Positions 1-9,204 are shown, counted from the stretch's first letter. The stretch: 21,131 nt of DNA from Phoronis australis (GCA_002633005.1 NMRA01001349.1:4189-25319), one strand, 5' to 3'. The notes: generated from the letters alone by a model not told the origin. Program-made: numbers and translations.

Positions 1-31
1 AGATAAAATCATCAAGAAGTCATTCTTGACA
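1..31 (-). repeat. Start of the BEL 3' LTR (cut by window edge)
   Basis: Bases 1-31 repeat 5671-5701 with one mismatch, so this is the outer (U3) start of the 3' LTR on the minus strand, beginning TGTCAAGAATG. The rest of this LTR lies to the left of the window. Confidence 0.85.
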
Positions 32-41
32 CTCCGCCGCC
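32..41 (-). other. BEL polypurine tract
   Basis: On the minus strand GGCGGCGGAG immediately precedes the TGTCAAG start of the 3' LTR. A purine-rich run touching the 3' LTR is the plus-strand DNA primer site expected for an LTR retrotransposon. It is short and interrupted by two C residues, so the exact limits are uncertain. Confidence 0.6.
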
Positions 42-168
42 AGAAAAATGTGAACAAACACAAGTATGATACGGTTAGGTACAATGAACGTTAAACTAGG
101 TAATATAGATGGCTAACTACATCGTTTATATAAGAATACATGATACATGCAAATGCTACGTAAATAGT

Positions 169-1782
169 TTATGATAATAATTGTCCAGTCCAATGTTTAA
201 TATTTTGGAGGGCCTGGTCGGCTGCACGTCGTCTCACACGAGGAGGGTTGTCAATTTGATTTTGATCTTGAATAGTATTCCCTCCGATATCGTGGTGTAA
301 TTCCAAGGGGTATAGTTTAACAACCGGTCGGTTGGTTATTCCATTTTTTGTTTTCAGTGTTGCAGAGCGAACATAGCCATCCGCGCCGTGGTGAAGTTGT
401 GTAATAATAGCTAACGGCCAGTTAACGCGTTTAGAATCCGAATGTATGAGTACAATATCTCCCACATGGATGTCCGTTTTTGATGAACCACCTGTCTTGT
501 TAGTTGCAGCGTGATGTTCGCGTAATGCTGGGAGATATTCGCGTCGCCATTGTGTCCAAAATTTCCGGAAAAGTTGTTGCAAATAGATCACACGTTTTCC
601 AAACTGATCGTGAGGTGGGTTAGTTGTGTAGTCCGGATCTTCGAAGTCGTCCAAATTTTCATGCGGTAACGGCATGATCATCCGCCCGTGAAGTAAATGT
701 GCGGGAGTTATCGGAGATGAATCCGGATTGTCATCCGTGACGTACGTAAGTGGTCGGTTGTTGAGCACAGTCTGTACCTCCGTAACAAGTGTTGAAAGTT
801 CGTCTAATGTGATGTTCGTGTGACCAAGTGTTTTCTTTAAGCAGTTTTTTGTCATGCCTATCAAACGTTCGTAAAACCCTCCGAACCACGGTGCGCGTTT
901 TGGAATGAAACTCCAAGTACATTTGCGGGTTGTAAGATAGTTGGACGCACTTTCGAAAATGTTCGCAATATCCTGTGCTGCTGATACGAAATATGAGGCG
1001 TTGTCGGAAATCATTTTGGATGGTGTAGACCGTCTGACTGAGAATCGGCGAAACGCGCGAATAAATGATGATGTTGTAAGTGATGTCACAACTTCCAAAT
1101 GAACCGCTCTTGTTACAGCGCATGTAACCAAGCAAACGTAAGCCTTGTTGGTTTTTGACAGTGAGTTGTCATCGTGGTAAAACAGATGTCCAGTAAAGTC
1201 TACACCTGTTATGGTGAAGGGCGGAGCTTCGAGCAGACGGCAGTGGTGTGATGGAATTAGAATCGGGTATTTCGTGTTGTAGGGTAATGTTGAGTTCTCC
1301 ATACGTTCCGCGGCGCGAATTATACCATCAGTGTCCAAGAATAGATTTAATTGTTTGACAAGTGGCGCCTTTGATTTTGAATTTGCCTTCAGTGCTTGAA
1401 GTTCAGTAGAGTAGTACTCCGACTGTGCACATTTAATCCACAGTAAACTAGCTTGTTGCAGTTCCTTATCAGTAACATAACTTGACGTGTTACGTAAACG
1501 TCTAGTGAACCGCATAACATATGCGGTTACACGCAATAATTTGTTCAGCGTGGCATATCGGTTGATGTCTGTAATGTTGTTTATTCCAGTTTCGTCTGGC
1601 GATCCCAGTGATGCTGTGTTGATAGCTGCAATCGGATTGTCGCAGGTGCAATCCACATTTTCCGAAGACTCGCAAGTCGTTGACAACACTGCAGTGAGTG
1701 GCCAATCGCCACGCGTTAGCCATGATGGCCCGTGCCACCATAACGTAGATTTTTTCAGTTGATCGATAGTAATACCTCTAGT
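169..1782 (-). pseudogene. pol: BEL pol, integrase part with C-terminal DUF5641-like domain
   Basis: This is the C-terminal third of the BEL polyprotein and would insert the element's cDNA into host DNA. It is in the same frame as the RT/RNase H part and continues directly through a TGA at 1783-1785, so the two were one reading frame. Counting from the start-like codon at about 1689, the DDE residues are visible as D164 (TGVDFTG), D229 (SDNASYF) and E274 (GFYERLIG), followed by the C-terminal domain with HVGDIVLIHSDS near residue 410, typical of BEL proteins. The usual HHCC zinc-binding domain before the first Asp is missing: the sequence jumps from YPILIPSHH (141-149) to RLLEAPPFT (151-159), where family members normally have about 70-80 more residues. 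The protein ends at a stop at 169-171, about 125 bases from the polypurine tract. Confidence 0.92.
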
Positions 1783-3357
1783 TCATAAATCTGCTGGATT
1801 GTCCTTGGTGGGGCAGTAATTTACAGAGTCAAACTTGGCAGATTTGACTTCATTGACACGATTCTGAACAAATATTGATAGTTTTTTCGTTCCTGTGATC
1901 CAATGAATTGCTATTTGACTGTCCCGCCAGAGAACCCGTTTGGTGATGTTTAGCGAACTAGCAATAGATGCGGATACATAGTTTGCTAGCCTAGCTCCTA
2001 CTAGAGCCGACATTAGTTCCAAGCGTGGGATGGTGATTTGTTTCAATGGTTTAACACGCGTTTTGGCCATTACGATTGATGATTCTTTCTTCGTCGTGAG
2101 AAAACAGACAGCTCCGTATGCGTCACTGCTGCTGTCACAAAACATGTGCAATTCGACATCGTTGGATTCTTCTGTGAAATATCGGCGATTACATGTTGTC
2201 GTACGAGCTTTTTGTAGGTCGGCGTTTATCGTTCGCCATTCTTCTGTTAATGATTCTGGCAGTTCGTCATCCCACCGGTAGTTTTCTATCCACAGTTTTT
2301 GAATAAATATTTTAGCCCGAACGTGCACTGGCGACAGAAATCCGAGGGGGTCGAATAGCGATGATGTTGTACTTACAACGTCTCGTTTTGTTGGGGTGGT
2401 AGCGTCCAAAGGATGTGATTTGAATTTGTCCGCGAAAGACAATTCATCGGCTGTGGTGTCCCATCGCATTCCTAGCAAGTTGACTGTGGGGTTACTGTCC
2501 TGTCTGTTATCCTTAATAGTCAGACTCCTTAGTCGAGGGTCATTAGTCGCCCAAGAGCGTAAATGGAAGCCAGCTGTGCTTAGTACCTCGTTGATTTCTG
2601 TGTAGTATTGCTTTGCTTTGCCTCGGGGCATGCTGCGTACAATATTGTCAACATAAACATCATTAGTCACATTGGTGAATGATGGTTTATTTTCAATGTC
2701 CAAGTGATGTTTTAGCACCGAGTTTAGAATGAACGGTGAGGACGATGATCCAAAGAGTACAGAGGTGAAGCGTAGAACTTTGAAGTCGCTGTTACGATCG
2801 TTTGGATTGGACAGCCAGAGAAATTTGGTGTAATTTCGGTCCTGCTGAGCTAACTTAACGTTGAGGAATGCCTTTTCAATGTCGCTTGACGTGCCTGTTT
2901 CGTGTACTCGGAAGCGTAAGAGAATAGACGCGAGGTCTCCAGGCAGACATTCACCTGTGTCCAGGCATTGGTTGAGACTGGGTTGGCCTTTCATTGAAGC
3001 GCTGCAGTCGTATACTATCCGGATAGGTGTTGTGGTTGAGTCCTTTTTTACCGAGTGATGTGGTAAATAATGACCAGTGGTTGGATCGTCGTTGTGGACT
3101 TCTTCAATGAATTTGCGTTGTAGTTGTTCTCGTATTATGTTGTCATAATGCTGNGGTGTTGCGGTTGAGTCCTTTTTTACCGAGTGATGTGGTAAATAAT
3201 GACCTGTGGTTGGATCGTCGTTGTGGAATTTTTCAATGAATTTGCGTTGTAGTTGTTCTCGTATTATGTTGTCATAATGCTGTAAATTCTCATAGCGCGA
3301 GTTCTGTGGTGTGCCATTGCGTAATTGGTAGGCAAGGGTTCGTGGTCTTGTTTCCAC
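1783..3357 (-). pseudogene. pol: BEL pol, reverse transcriptase and RNase H part
   Basis: Minus-strand frame encoding the replication core of the BEL polyprotein. From the N-terminus: the RT linker (HYDNIIREQL), RT fingers/palm (VYDCSAS, FRVHETGTSSDIEKAF), the active-site block VYVDNIV (a YVDN form of the YVDD box, also found in other BEL elements), then an A17-type stretch (LGMRWDTTADELSF, SLFDPLGFLSPV) and RNase H (MFCDSSSDAYGAV, LWRDSQIAIHWI), ending NPADL at a TGA (1783-1785). In relatives this motif reads on into TRG, and here the frame does read TRG right after the stop, so the TGA is a nonsense mutation. The linker block occurs twice because of a 128-bp duplication flanking the 'n' at 3154. 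The start at 3357 is only the end of an open frame; the true coding sequence comes from the protease frame. Confidence 0.93.
3026..3282. repeat. 128-bp duplication flanking an 'n' (probable assembly join)
   Basis: Bases 3026-3153 and 3155-3282 are two copies of the same 128 bases with about four differences, separated only by the 'n' at 3154. Both copies translate to the same RT linker block. The exact abutment on an unknown base suggests two contig or haplotype ends that overlap but were not merged, not a biological tandem duplication. Confidence 0.85.
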
Positions 3358-4250
3358 GGTAGAGTCGCGATGTACTGTCCCGTGACCTCATCGCGTTGTA
3401 GCGTTTTCCGGTAACTGTTGAATGATGACAATTTGGTGTCGCAACATGTGGGCTCCTCGATTCCAATAGTTTCCAACTCCCAGTAATGCTTTGTGATGTC
3501 ATCGGGGCTGTCAATCATAACCTTGAAGGAGGCGCATGTATTCACGTGAGTCTGCAAGTGGGTGGGGCCGGAAAGCATGTACCCAAATTTGGTTTGAACG
3601 GCTGTTGGTCCATCGCCGCGAATGACGTGATCGCCGACAACGGTCCAGTAGAAATCAGCGCCGATCAGGATGTCAATGTCGAAAGCCGAACTGCTCACGT
3701 GGTTGGCCAGGTCTAGTTGTTGGAGATACGGGTGTGCTGTCANCACAAAAGGAGCAGAGAAATTGCCAAAAATAGTTTCGAGTTCGTTTCGAGTACAAAG
3801 ATTAGAGACCGGGCCCAGGATGTCAATGTCGAAAGCCGAACTGCTCACGTGGTTGGCCAGGTCTAGTTGTTGGAAATACGGGTGTGCTGTCACCGCAGGC
3901 GGTACGTAATTTCTCATAGGAGTGGAGATTCTTGGGACGATCAGTGTAGAAATCTCAATCGGCCCATCCCTTGAGTGCAGGCTGATTGATGTTACCGGTG
4001 TAGATTGAATTCCAGTGGTCTTTGCACCGAATGCTGTTAGATTAATCGTTTCCTTTTGACATCTGTTGACGTCATTGCCGAGCTGGGTGGCGCTTTTCTG
4101 GGAATTGAAGGATCTCTGCGCACCCTCGTCAATTAAAATATTCGCCGGAACCACAGTTCCTTTGTGACTAACTTTGATTGAAGCCGTCTTCAATAGAATA
4201 GCTTCGGAAGTTGTTGTCAGCTTGGCGTGCACATCTTGAGTCATGGGGGT
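3320..4250 (-). pseudogene. pol: BEL protease (DUF1758-like) and RT-proximal linker
   Basis: Minus-strand frame after gag. It shows the BEL retropepsin region: ANILIDEGAQRSF is in the position of the catalytic D(S/T)G loop, here D-E-G, and later blocks are DILIGADFYW and GPTAVQTKFGYMLSG, both characteristic of the DUF1758/protease segment. The frame differs from gag upstream and from RT downstream; sequence similarity passes into the RT frame at about 3320-3340 (LPTNY continuing as YQLRNG), so at least one base was gained or lost there. A 77-bp duplication around the 'n' at 3743 repeats the block QQLDLANHVSSSAFDIDI. Gag-to-protease frame change may have been natural or may be decay; this cannot be told here. 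Confidence 0.85.
3666..3892. repeat. 77-bp duplication flanking an 'n' (probable assembly join)
   Basis: Bases 3666-3742 recur at 3816-3892 with one difference. The left copy ends exactly at the 'n' (3743) and 72 bases follow before the right copy. The same pattern at 3154 argues for a contig join inside this repetitive element. The 72-base insert reads in frame but I cannot place it confidently in BEL pol. Confidence 0.8.
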
Positions 4251-4297
4251 GAGTCAGCCGCAGCCGTAGTGTGACTCTCGCAAATTGCTGTGTGATG

Positions 4298-5434
4298 TCA
4301 ACCATTGCAGGTGCGGCAATTGAATTTAGACTTGCATTCCATAGCCCTGTGTCCCGAATGCAAACAATTACGGCAAAGGCGGTCTCTTTGGACGATTTCG
4401 AGTTTCTTCTGTAGGGTGTCTACCACAGCGCATTTGTGTGATTTGTGTTGTTTTGACTTACAAAACGCACAGCTTCTCGTAGTTTTGTTGGGAGTGAATT
4501 TTTGTCGATTTCGGCGTTGATGTCCCACGTAGAAATTGTTGGTTGAGGCGATTGGTTCAGAGTATGGCTCTTGCATCGTAGCGGTGCTGAGGGCCTCGAT
4601 TTCATGGTAGATTGCAGCTCGTAGATCGGAGAGGTGCCACTCATTATCACCATGGTCGTGTGACAGTTGAGTGCGCATCCTACCTGGTAAGCGGTTTAGA
4701 ATAACTGGGACCAACAGGTCACCGTAAGAGTCCTCGGACTTCCCGAGTGCATGTAAGCCTCGTACATATGTTTCAATTGTGTCGTAAAAACGACGGAGAC
4801 TGTCAATGTCCGCAGATGGTGGTGGAATATCCAGTAATCCAGTCATGTAAGCGTTAATGATTTTGTGAGTTTGTCCGTATCGTTTTTTCAAAAGTTCCAG
4901 CGCCTGTTCGTAATTGGCAGCCGTAAGCGAAAGCCCGCTGATGGCCTTAGCGGCGTCTCCAAATAATTGCGCTTGGAGATATTGGAATTTTTGCACGTCT
5001 GAAAGTCCTTCCTGACCATGCACTGCCGAATCGAATGTGTCAAAAAAGGTAGTCCAGTTTTTAATGTCACCACCAAATTTCGGTAGCTGCAGCTTTGAAG
5101 CTGTTATCGATGCAGGGCCTGTTGTAGAAGAGGCCTGCTCGAGGAATAGAATAATTTTTGCCCGTTGTTTATAGGCGTCCGTGTTATAATTGTCGGATTC
5201 CTCGATCGTATGTTCGATGTCGTCATCCTCAACGAGGTCAATGACGCTATTGTCCAGAGTTGCTATTAAGTCCATTTTTTGTGTTATGAGATCCAGGTTC
5301 GTTTTTACGCCGTCATAGTCCATATCGCTCATGAGTTGTTCAGTCTCTGAAAACAGTTTCGTGATGATGCCGCGGTGGGCTCCTCGTCTCCTCCTCTCGC
5401 GAGTAAGTTTCTGTTGCGCTGTCATAGATTCCAT
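4298..5434 (-). pseudogene. gag: BEL gag with CCHC zinc knuckles
   Basis: Capsid/nucleocapsid protein that would package the element RNA. The likely start is the ATG at 5434 (MESMTAQQKL) or 5425, since sequence further upstream is primer site and LTR. A basic N-terminus (TRERRRRGAHRG) is followed by a helical acidic region, the DUF1759 core (LQLPKFGGDIKNWTTFFDTF) and two C-terminal zinc knuckles, CAFCKSKQHKSHKC and CRNCLHSGHRAMEC (both CX2CX4HX4C), then CRTCNG and a TGA at 4298-4300. Frame continues after that TGA with HHTAICE, the usual BEL extension, so the stop is probably a nonsense mutation (a CGA-to-TGA change would fit). Protease follows in another frame within about 60 bases. Confidence 0.9.
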
Positions 5435-5440
5435 TACGTC

Positions 5441-5458
5441 GGGTAGGTTTCGGCACCA
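5441..5458 (-). other. BEL primer-binding site
   Basis: On the minus strand TGGTGCCGAAACC starts six bases after the LTR end and lies seven bases upstream of the likely gag ATG. TGG followed by a tRNA 3'-end complement is the standard minus-strand primer site; this particular string recurs in other BEL elements. The tRNA species was not determined. Confidence 0.8.
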
Positions 5459-5464
5459 GAAAAT

Positions 5465-5701
5465 TGTGTGGAATGAATTGGGAGAGCAAAAGTGATAACT
5501 GGTTCGTGTAAGGTTAAAAGAACAACTGACTTTATTTGCACAGAAACTAAAATATAATAATACAGTCATGCAGCCACGTGTAGTAATCACGTGGTACGAG
5601 TAGGAGGAGTTAAACTAACCAATAGTATTAAACGTGTAGGTGGGCCCAAATAAGGCACAATTCTTAGAATAGATAAATTCATCAAGAAGTCATTCTTGAC
5701 A
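5465..5701 (-). repeat. BEL 5' LTR, about 237 bp
   Basis: The minus-strand LTR begins TGTCAAG at 5701 (matching the 3' LTR fragment at 1-31) and ends with ACA at 5467-5465, just before the primer-binding site, giving the TG...CA ends expected. It contains an AATAAA polyadenylation signal on the minus strand (complement of TTTATT at 5531-5536) and an AT-rich TATA-like stretch next to it. The right edge at 5701 is well defined; the left edge is inferred from the ACA and the primer site. Confidence 0.82.
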
Positions 5702-5756
5702 ATGGATGTCTTGAGTAATATGACTGGAGTTGTTGGCCAGATGAGTCTTGAGCTCA

Positions 5757-6100
5757 AATGTAGTCACGCGTAAGTTGGCTTAAGCTGCTTTTGCTCCCGG
5801 TAAAAAGCACAGCATGTTCAGAATTGTGAGTGTTGGACATATTTTCCCTACTGTCGGGACACTTGGCAATGAGGTGCCTGTTGGAACCACAGCTTATGCA
5901 TGTCATACGTTTTCCGGTTGATCCTATCGGATTAAGCGGCCGTGCATCCGGTTGCCTGTCATTACTGACGCCCGGCTGCATATGTCCTCGTCCGCGACCA
6001 CCTCTACCTCGGTCTCACCACGGAGGTCGGCGCGTATAACCCGTGGCAAGGAGTGCATTACAGCCCCGCCGCTCAGAGTACCTGCAGTTGGGCAGTAGAA
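5757..6100 (-). pseudogene. Copia-like gag tail with CCHC knuckle, fragment
   Basis: Minus-strand fragment containing an Arg/Gly-rich stretch (RGRGGRGRGHM), then RPLNPIGSTGKRM and one zinc knuckle CISCGSNRHLIAKC (CX2CX4HX4C), followed by EHAVLFTGSKSSLSQL. A basic Gly-rich linker, an N-P-L/I-G segment, a single knuckle and a hydrophobic V-L-F block before the protease resemble gag-protease junctions of Copia-type (GalEa-like) elements of marine animals; this assignment rests on memory of the family. There is a TGA before the RGRGG stretch, and the frame stops at 5757 without reaching a protease. The BEL LTR begins 56 bases further on, so the rest of this element may continue left of the window. 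Confidence 0.6.
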
Positions 6101-6189
6101 TATCCGAAAGTGGATAAGTCGATCGTTTCTCTAGTAGCATGGTCAGTGTCAACATTCAAGCGCTGGGCGGCCCTGGCGGTCAGAATCGT

Positions 6190-6770
6190 TCATTGCGGAC
6201 CTTCATCGAATAAATTATTTACCTTAGTGCGATGCCTCTCTCTGTCAATGTTGGCAGTGGCAGTCTTCAACAAAACTGGCCTTGCTGTGGGTGCCAGGTG
6301 CACCTGGGCATTTGGAGTGGTACTCGGTGGGTTGGCGGTTAACGTGACTTCTTTGTTTGGTTGGCTGGTGTGCGAACTGTTGTCGAACAATTGCAGCTTG
6401 AGGCGCTGTACTCTCCGAGTCGGGTGTCTAGCAGGTGATGTTGTGGTGATCGGGGTTGGTGATAGTTTCTTGGCCTTGGTGATAAATCTGGTTGCGTGGA
6501 AAATGGTCTCTAGCACAGTGGACATGCAGGCATCGGTAATGATGATTTCGTCTTCTATGGCATCCTCGCCATCAAGCAGGGTGATTATGCTGTCATTGAG
6601 CATTTCTAGCTGAGTTCTCTTGGTGTGTATCTGGTTTAGAACCATCTCCAGGTCGGCACAAGGTCCGATGGAGTCGCAGTCATGAAGTGGGTGGCATGAT
6701 CAATGAGCTTCGTCATGAGTCTTCGGTGCACACCGCGTACGGTCTTCTGGTGGGCCAGTTGAGAAGCCAT
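6190..6770 (-). pseudogene. gag: Second BEL/Pao gag, N-terminal fragment
   Basis: The minus-strand ATG at 6770 opens MASQLAHQKTVRGVHRRL, a basic start like that of BEL gag proteins, and after one frameshift near 6670-6690 continues as LEMVLNQIHTKRTQLEMLND and DGEDAIEDEIIITDAC, the acidic helical segment preceding the DUF1759 core. RRVQRLKLQLFDN fits the degenerate start of that core (usual pattern LPKL-x-L-P-x-F-x-G). The protein then becomes Pro/Thr-rich and stops at 6190-6192, so the core and zinc knuckles are missing. A BEL-like primer site lies 10 bases upstream. It differs clearly from the gag at 4298-5434 and is an older, independent insertion. Confidence 0.7.
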
Positions 6771-6779
6771 CGTCGCACA

Positions 6780-6844
6780 GGTCACTGCACCAAACAATGT
6801 AGTATAACACAACTGGCAGTAGCAAGATGAGGACTGTCTTTATT
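6780..6844 (-). repeat. Primer-binding site and LTR edge of the second BEL element
   Basis: On the minus strand TGGTGCAGTGACC (6792-6780) stands just upstream of the gag ATG at 6770, the position of a primer-binding site. The neighbouring bases at 6800-6798 read ACA, a possible LTR end, and a minus-strand AATAAA (complement of TTTATT at 6839-6844) lies where the first BEL LTR also has one. The far end of this LTR was not found; it may reach past 7000. Confidence 0.5.
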
Positions 6845-8289
6845 AGACAAGTGAACGGATTTATTTACAAGTTACAAATATGTGGGTTGCATGCACTAAA
6901 CTTCAGGAAATAACAGTAAACAACTCTAAGAACTTTCACAACAATCATCAGAACTATTCTGTTGTGTTTGCCAAATAGGTAATGGTCAGCTATCTTGAGG
7001 CTATGATTCCGTGAATGACCATTACACAATCTTGTTTACTACAGAGATCATCAAAACATATGTGGACGCGAATGGGTCGGTTGCTGACTCAGCTGACAGC
7101 CAAAACAAGTTACTATAAACACAAACAATTTGTTAGCAAAGAAATAATATCAATAATACTGTCAAACTAACATACTAAGTAATATACATGTATCATGAAT
7201 TTCACGCATTTCATGACAATGACACACCATCCACTGAACAACCAATGAATATAGTGATGGTTATGGATAATGTAAGACAAGGCTTCTCAAACTTGAAACT
7301 GCTGTGATTAAAACGCATTGCTCTTTTATACAAATCTTTTGCTGTATTTTCGTGTTAAGTGCCCAAGTTTAGACACATGTTGGTGAATACGGTGTGCACT
7401 GTGTCCTCGTCAATGACTAATTTCACCTTTTTGACAAACTATGTACTATACGATATTTGTAAACCATTGCTTTTATAGCTGTCTATGCACAAGTATGACA
7501 TAGAAACCCTAGAATCAAGATCCTCGATAAACATTATGAAACCCTTACATTTGTCACTGATTATTTTTGTTTGGCTCACCCTAAAATCCAGCAACCAAAA
7601 TACTAACACCACTTCTTGGCAGTCAAACGAGGTAAACAGAAACAGAACTTTTACAAGTTCAGCATGCATGAAACAATGCCAGAGTTCTTTAGTAGAGTTT
7701 CTAGAGTTTCAGGTGCACTTTTTTAAACAGCGTGGTTATCACGTCAATTGACCCACAAGGCCTCAAGCCAACGGGGGGCCCATTTGTGGGACCTATGGGT
7801 CATGTTAGAATTTTCTGTCTTTTTTGATTCTAATTTTGGGGGAAGCCGCATTTTGACCTCTGGCTGGGTTCCACCTCGGTATTCTGCTCAGCGATTCATG
7901 ATTGGTCAAAACTGTAAACTGCCATTAGGCCTCCAACACTTCCACTTTTTTGAGAACGCTTCCATTGTTTGGCCTAACAATTTTTGTAAACTTTCACATA
8001 ATAGTTCATTTATTCTTTGCAAAATCACAATTAAAGATCATTGTAACTTTTTTAGAAATATCGTTATGCCGTACACATTGATCAGCTGTTCGCCTCTGCA
8101 TTCAAGCTGAAATTTTGTAGCAATCCTGAATGTACCGCATAATAATACTTCAGGAGAAAATAAGGTACGATAATTATACAGCCCAAGACATAAGATATGA
8201 CAGAGCGTCAATAAAAGTATATGTATGCACCAATGACATGCTCCTAAAATTATCCCCAGAGTCAGACCCTGGTGTTTGGGGATTCCTAC
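6845..8289. other. No gene recognised; probable LTR remnant then AT-rich DNA
   Basis: About 1.4 kb with no convincing coding sequence. The first few hundred bases are probably the decayed LTR of the second BEL element. The longest open frame (7485-7751, plus) has no recognisable domain. The stretch 7740-8190 looks like unclassified repeat sequence. No tRNA or tandem repeat was seen. Confidence 0.5.
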
Positions 8290-8686
8290 CTGAGCCCACA
8301 GGAAGCATGACGTTGAACTTTGATTCCACAAATTTGGTTCATTCACTCTTCATACCTCTGTCAGGTTTCCCCTTTCCTGTGTGCAGCGGATGCACACAGC
8401 GTTTTTGGCGACACCAATATAAGCGGAGATTGTATCGATGGTTGGGACAGATAGAATCGAACTCCTGTATAGCCGAGGTAGATAGGCCACTTCTAGAGAG
8501 GATAAGTTCCGCTTCATTTACATCACCTCCCCTCACTTTCAAGCTTCTCAAATGTCTCGCGACATCCCTTGTACATTGAGCAAACGTTTTCAGAGGTGTT
8601 TCTCCTGGCAGTTTGGAAAAAATGCCACATTTGATGGGACTGGCAGGGCCAGATAAATTTGCGAACCTGCACTTTAGATCAGCCAT
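8290..8686 (-). pseudogene. Cys/His-rich exon of unknown gene, one nonsense codon
   Basis: Minus-strand frame from the ATG at 8686 (MADLKCRFANL) with a region ICPNHRYNLRLYW and CVHPLHTGKGKPDRG: a C-x2-H ... C-x2-P-x-H arrangement that looks metal-binding. The frame meets a TGA at 8339-8341 but continues in the same frame as KFVESKFNVMLPVGSG and then meets a strong splice donor, TCAG followed by GTAGGA (donor at 8289-8288). I recall a similar ICP-x-HR ... HP-x-H ... PVGSG layout in multi-copy uncharacterised proteins of marine invertebrates, but have no family name. Most likely a first coding exon, or a dead copy, of such a gene; function unknown. No continuing exon was identified at lower coordinates. 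Confidence 0.5.
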
Positions 8687-9204
8687 CAGTGAACTACTGC
8701 ATGTTCGTGCTTTAGTTTGGTATTCAATTAGACGTACAAATCTAGTTTAATTTTATATTCAATGTCAACGTTTTGTGCTCTTAGATTTATTTAAAGCATT
8801 TATGCAAATCATTTCTTTTAATTGTTATAATATATTTACGGCAGTTTTAAAAAATTAAAATGCGTATAAACGGCGAACATATAGTGACTGGTTTTACACG
8901 ACAAAGACCCGAAATTGGGGTTTGAAATAGCATAATTCAGAACCTTTTCGCAAGAATGCTTGAAGGGCTGACAAAGTTTTTTTTTTATTTCAAGGGCATG
9001 GACTCTTCTGCATGCCCGTATTATCTTTTTCAGTTTTTTTGTGGGGGCAGCTGAGATACAAGGGTATAACCCACTGCTGGTTTTTCACAAGCATGAAAGG
9101 TACCTCCACTGAACCACTTCCAGTGTTACCATGGTAACCGATATTTTAGTGTCGGTGCCGGTTTTGCTTACTTAAGTCATGAAATTGTCACAAGATATCA
9201 AAAT
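8687..9204. other. AT-rich spacer with a hairpin and an RFX-like palindrome
   Basis: No gene seen. GGGCATG at 8994-9000 pairs with CATGCCC at 9011-9017 to form a 7-bp stem with a 10-base loop. A 14-bp palindrome at 9125-9138 is listed separately. The rest is AT-rich with T runs. Confidence 0.5.
9125..9138. promoter_or_regulatory. Perfect X-box palindrome (RFX-type motif)
   Basis: GTTACCATGGTAAC is a perfect 14-bp palindrome with two GTTACC half-sites and an AT centre, matching the consensus bound by RFX/DAF-19 factors at ciliary and other promoters. No start of a host gene is recognised nearby; the closest candidate is the unknown frame starting at 8686 on the minus strand, about 440 bases away. 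A chance match is possible. Confidence 0.4.

Larger units (their letters stand above)
1..5701 (-). mobile_element. BEL/Pao LTR retrotransposon, nearly complete, defective
   Basis: Read on the minus strand the order is 5' LTR (5701-5465), primer-binding site, gag, aspartic protease, reverse transcriptase, RNase H, integrase, a purine-rich tract and the first 31 bases of the 3' LTR at the left edge. This domain order, with integrase last and a DUF1759-type gag, is that of the BEL/Pao superfamily. The first 31 bases match 5671-5701 except for one base, which defines the LTR start (TGTCAAGAATG). Reading frames are long but damaged: a nonsense codon at the gag end, one between RNase H and integrase, a frame break near 3320-3340, and two assembly-type 'n' bases. 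The target-site duplication cannot be tested because the far 3' LTR lies outside the window. Seen directly: LTR match and ORFs. Known of the family: domain order. Confidence 0.95.

Noticed and set aside
2640-2670. RT active site reads YVDN instead of YVDD, suggesting a dead enzyme
   Set aside because: YVDN is, as I recall, a common variant in BEL/Pao reverse transcriptases, so it is not evidence of inactivation.
5435-5590. Upstream extension of the gag frame (MITTRGCMTVLL)
   Set aside because: These codons lie in the LTR and primer-binding site; the ATG at 5434 or 5425 begins the family-like basic N-terminus.
6845-7140. Exact outer boundary of the second BEL LTR
   Set aside because: Several TG/CA candidates exist and no second LTR copy is available in the window to fix the edge.
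7485-7751. Plus-strand 88-codon frame with an internal hydrophobic MKPLHLSLIIFVWL start like a signal peptide
   Set aside because: No recognised domain, only two cysteines, an overlapping minus-strand frame of similar length, and no clear promoter or splice context. Probably chance in AT-rich DNA.
8339-8353. Possible splice donor GAG followed by GTATGA inside the unknown exon
   Set aside because: The frame continues past it with a conserved-looking KFVESKFNVMLPVGSG block and a better donor at 8289, so the inner GT is probably not used. It remains possible as a way round the TGA.
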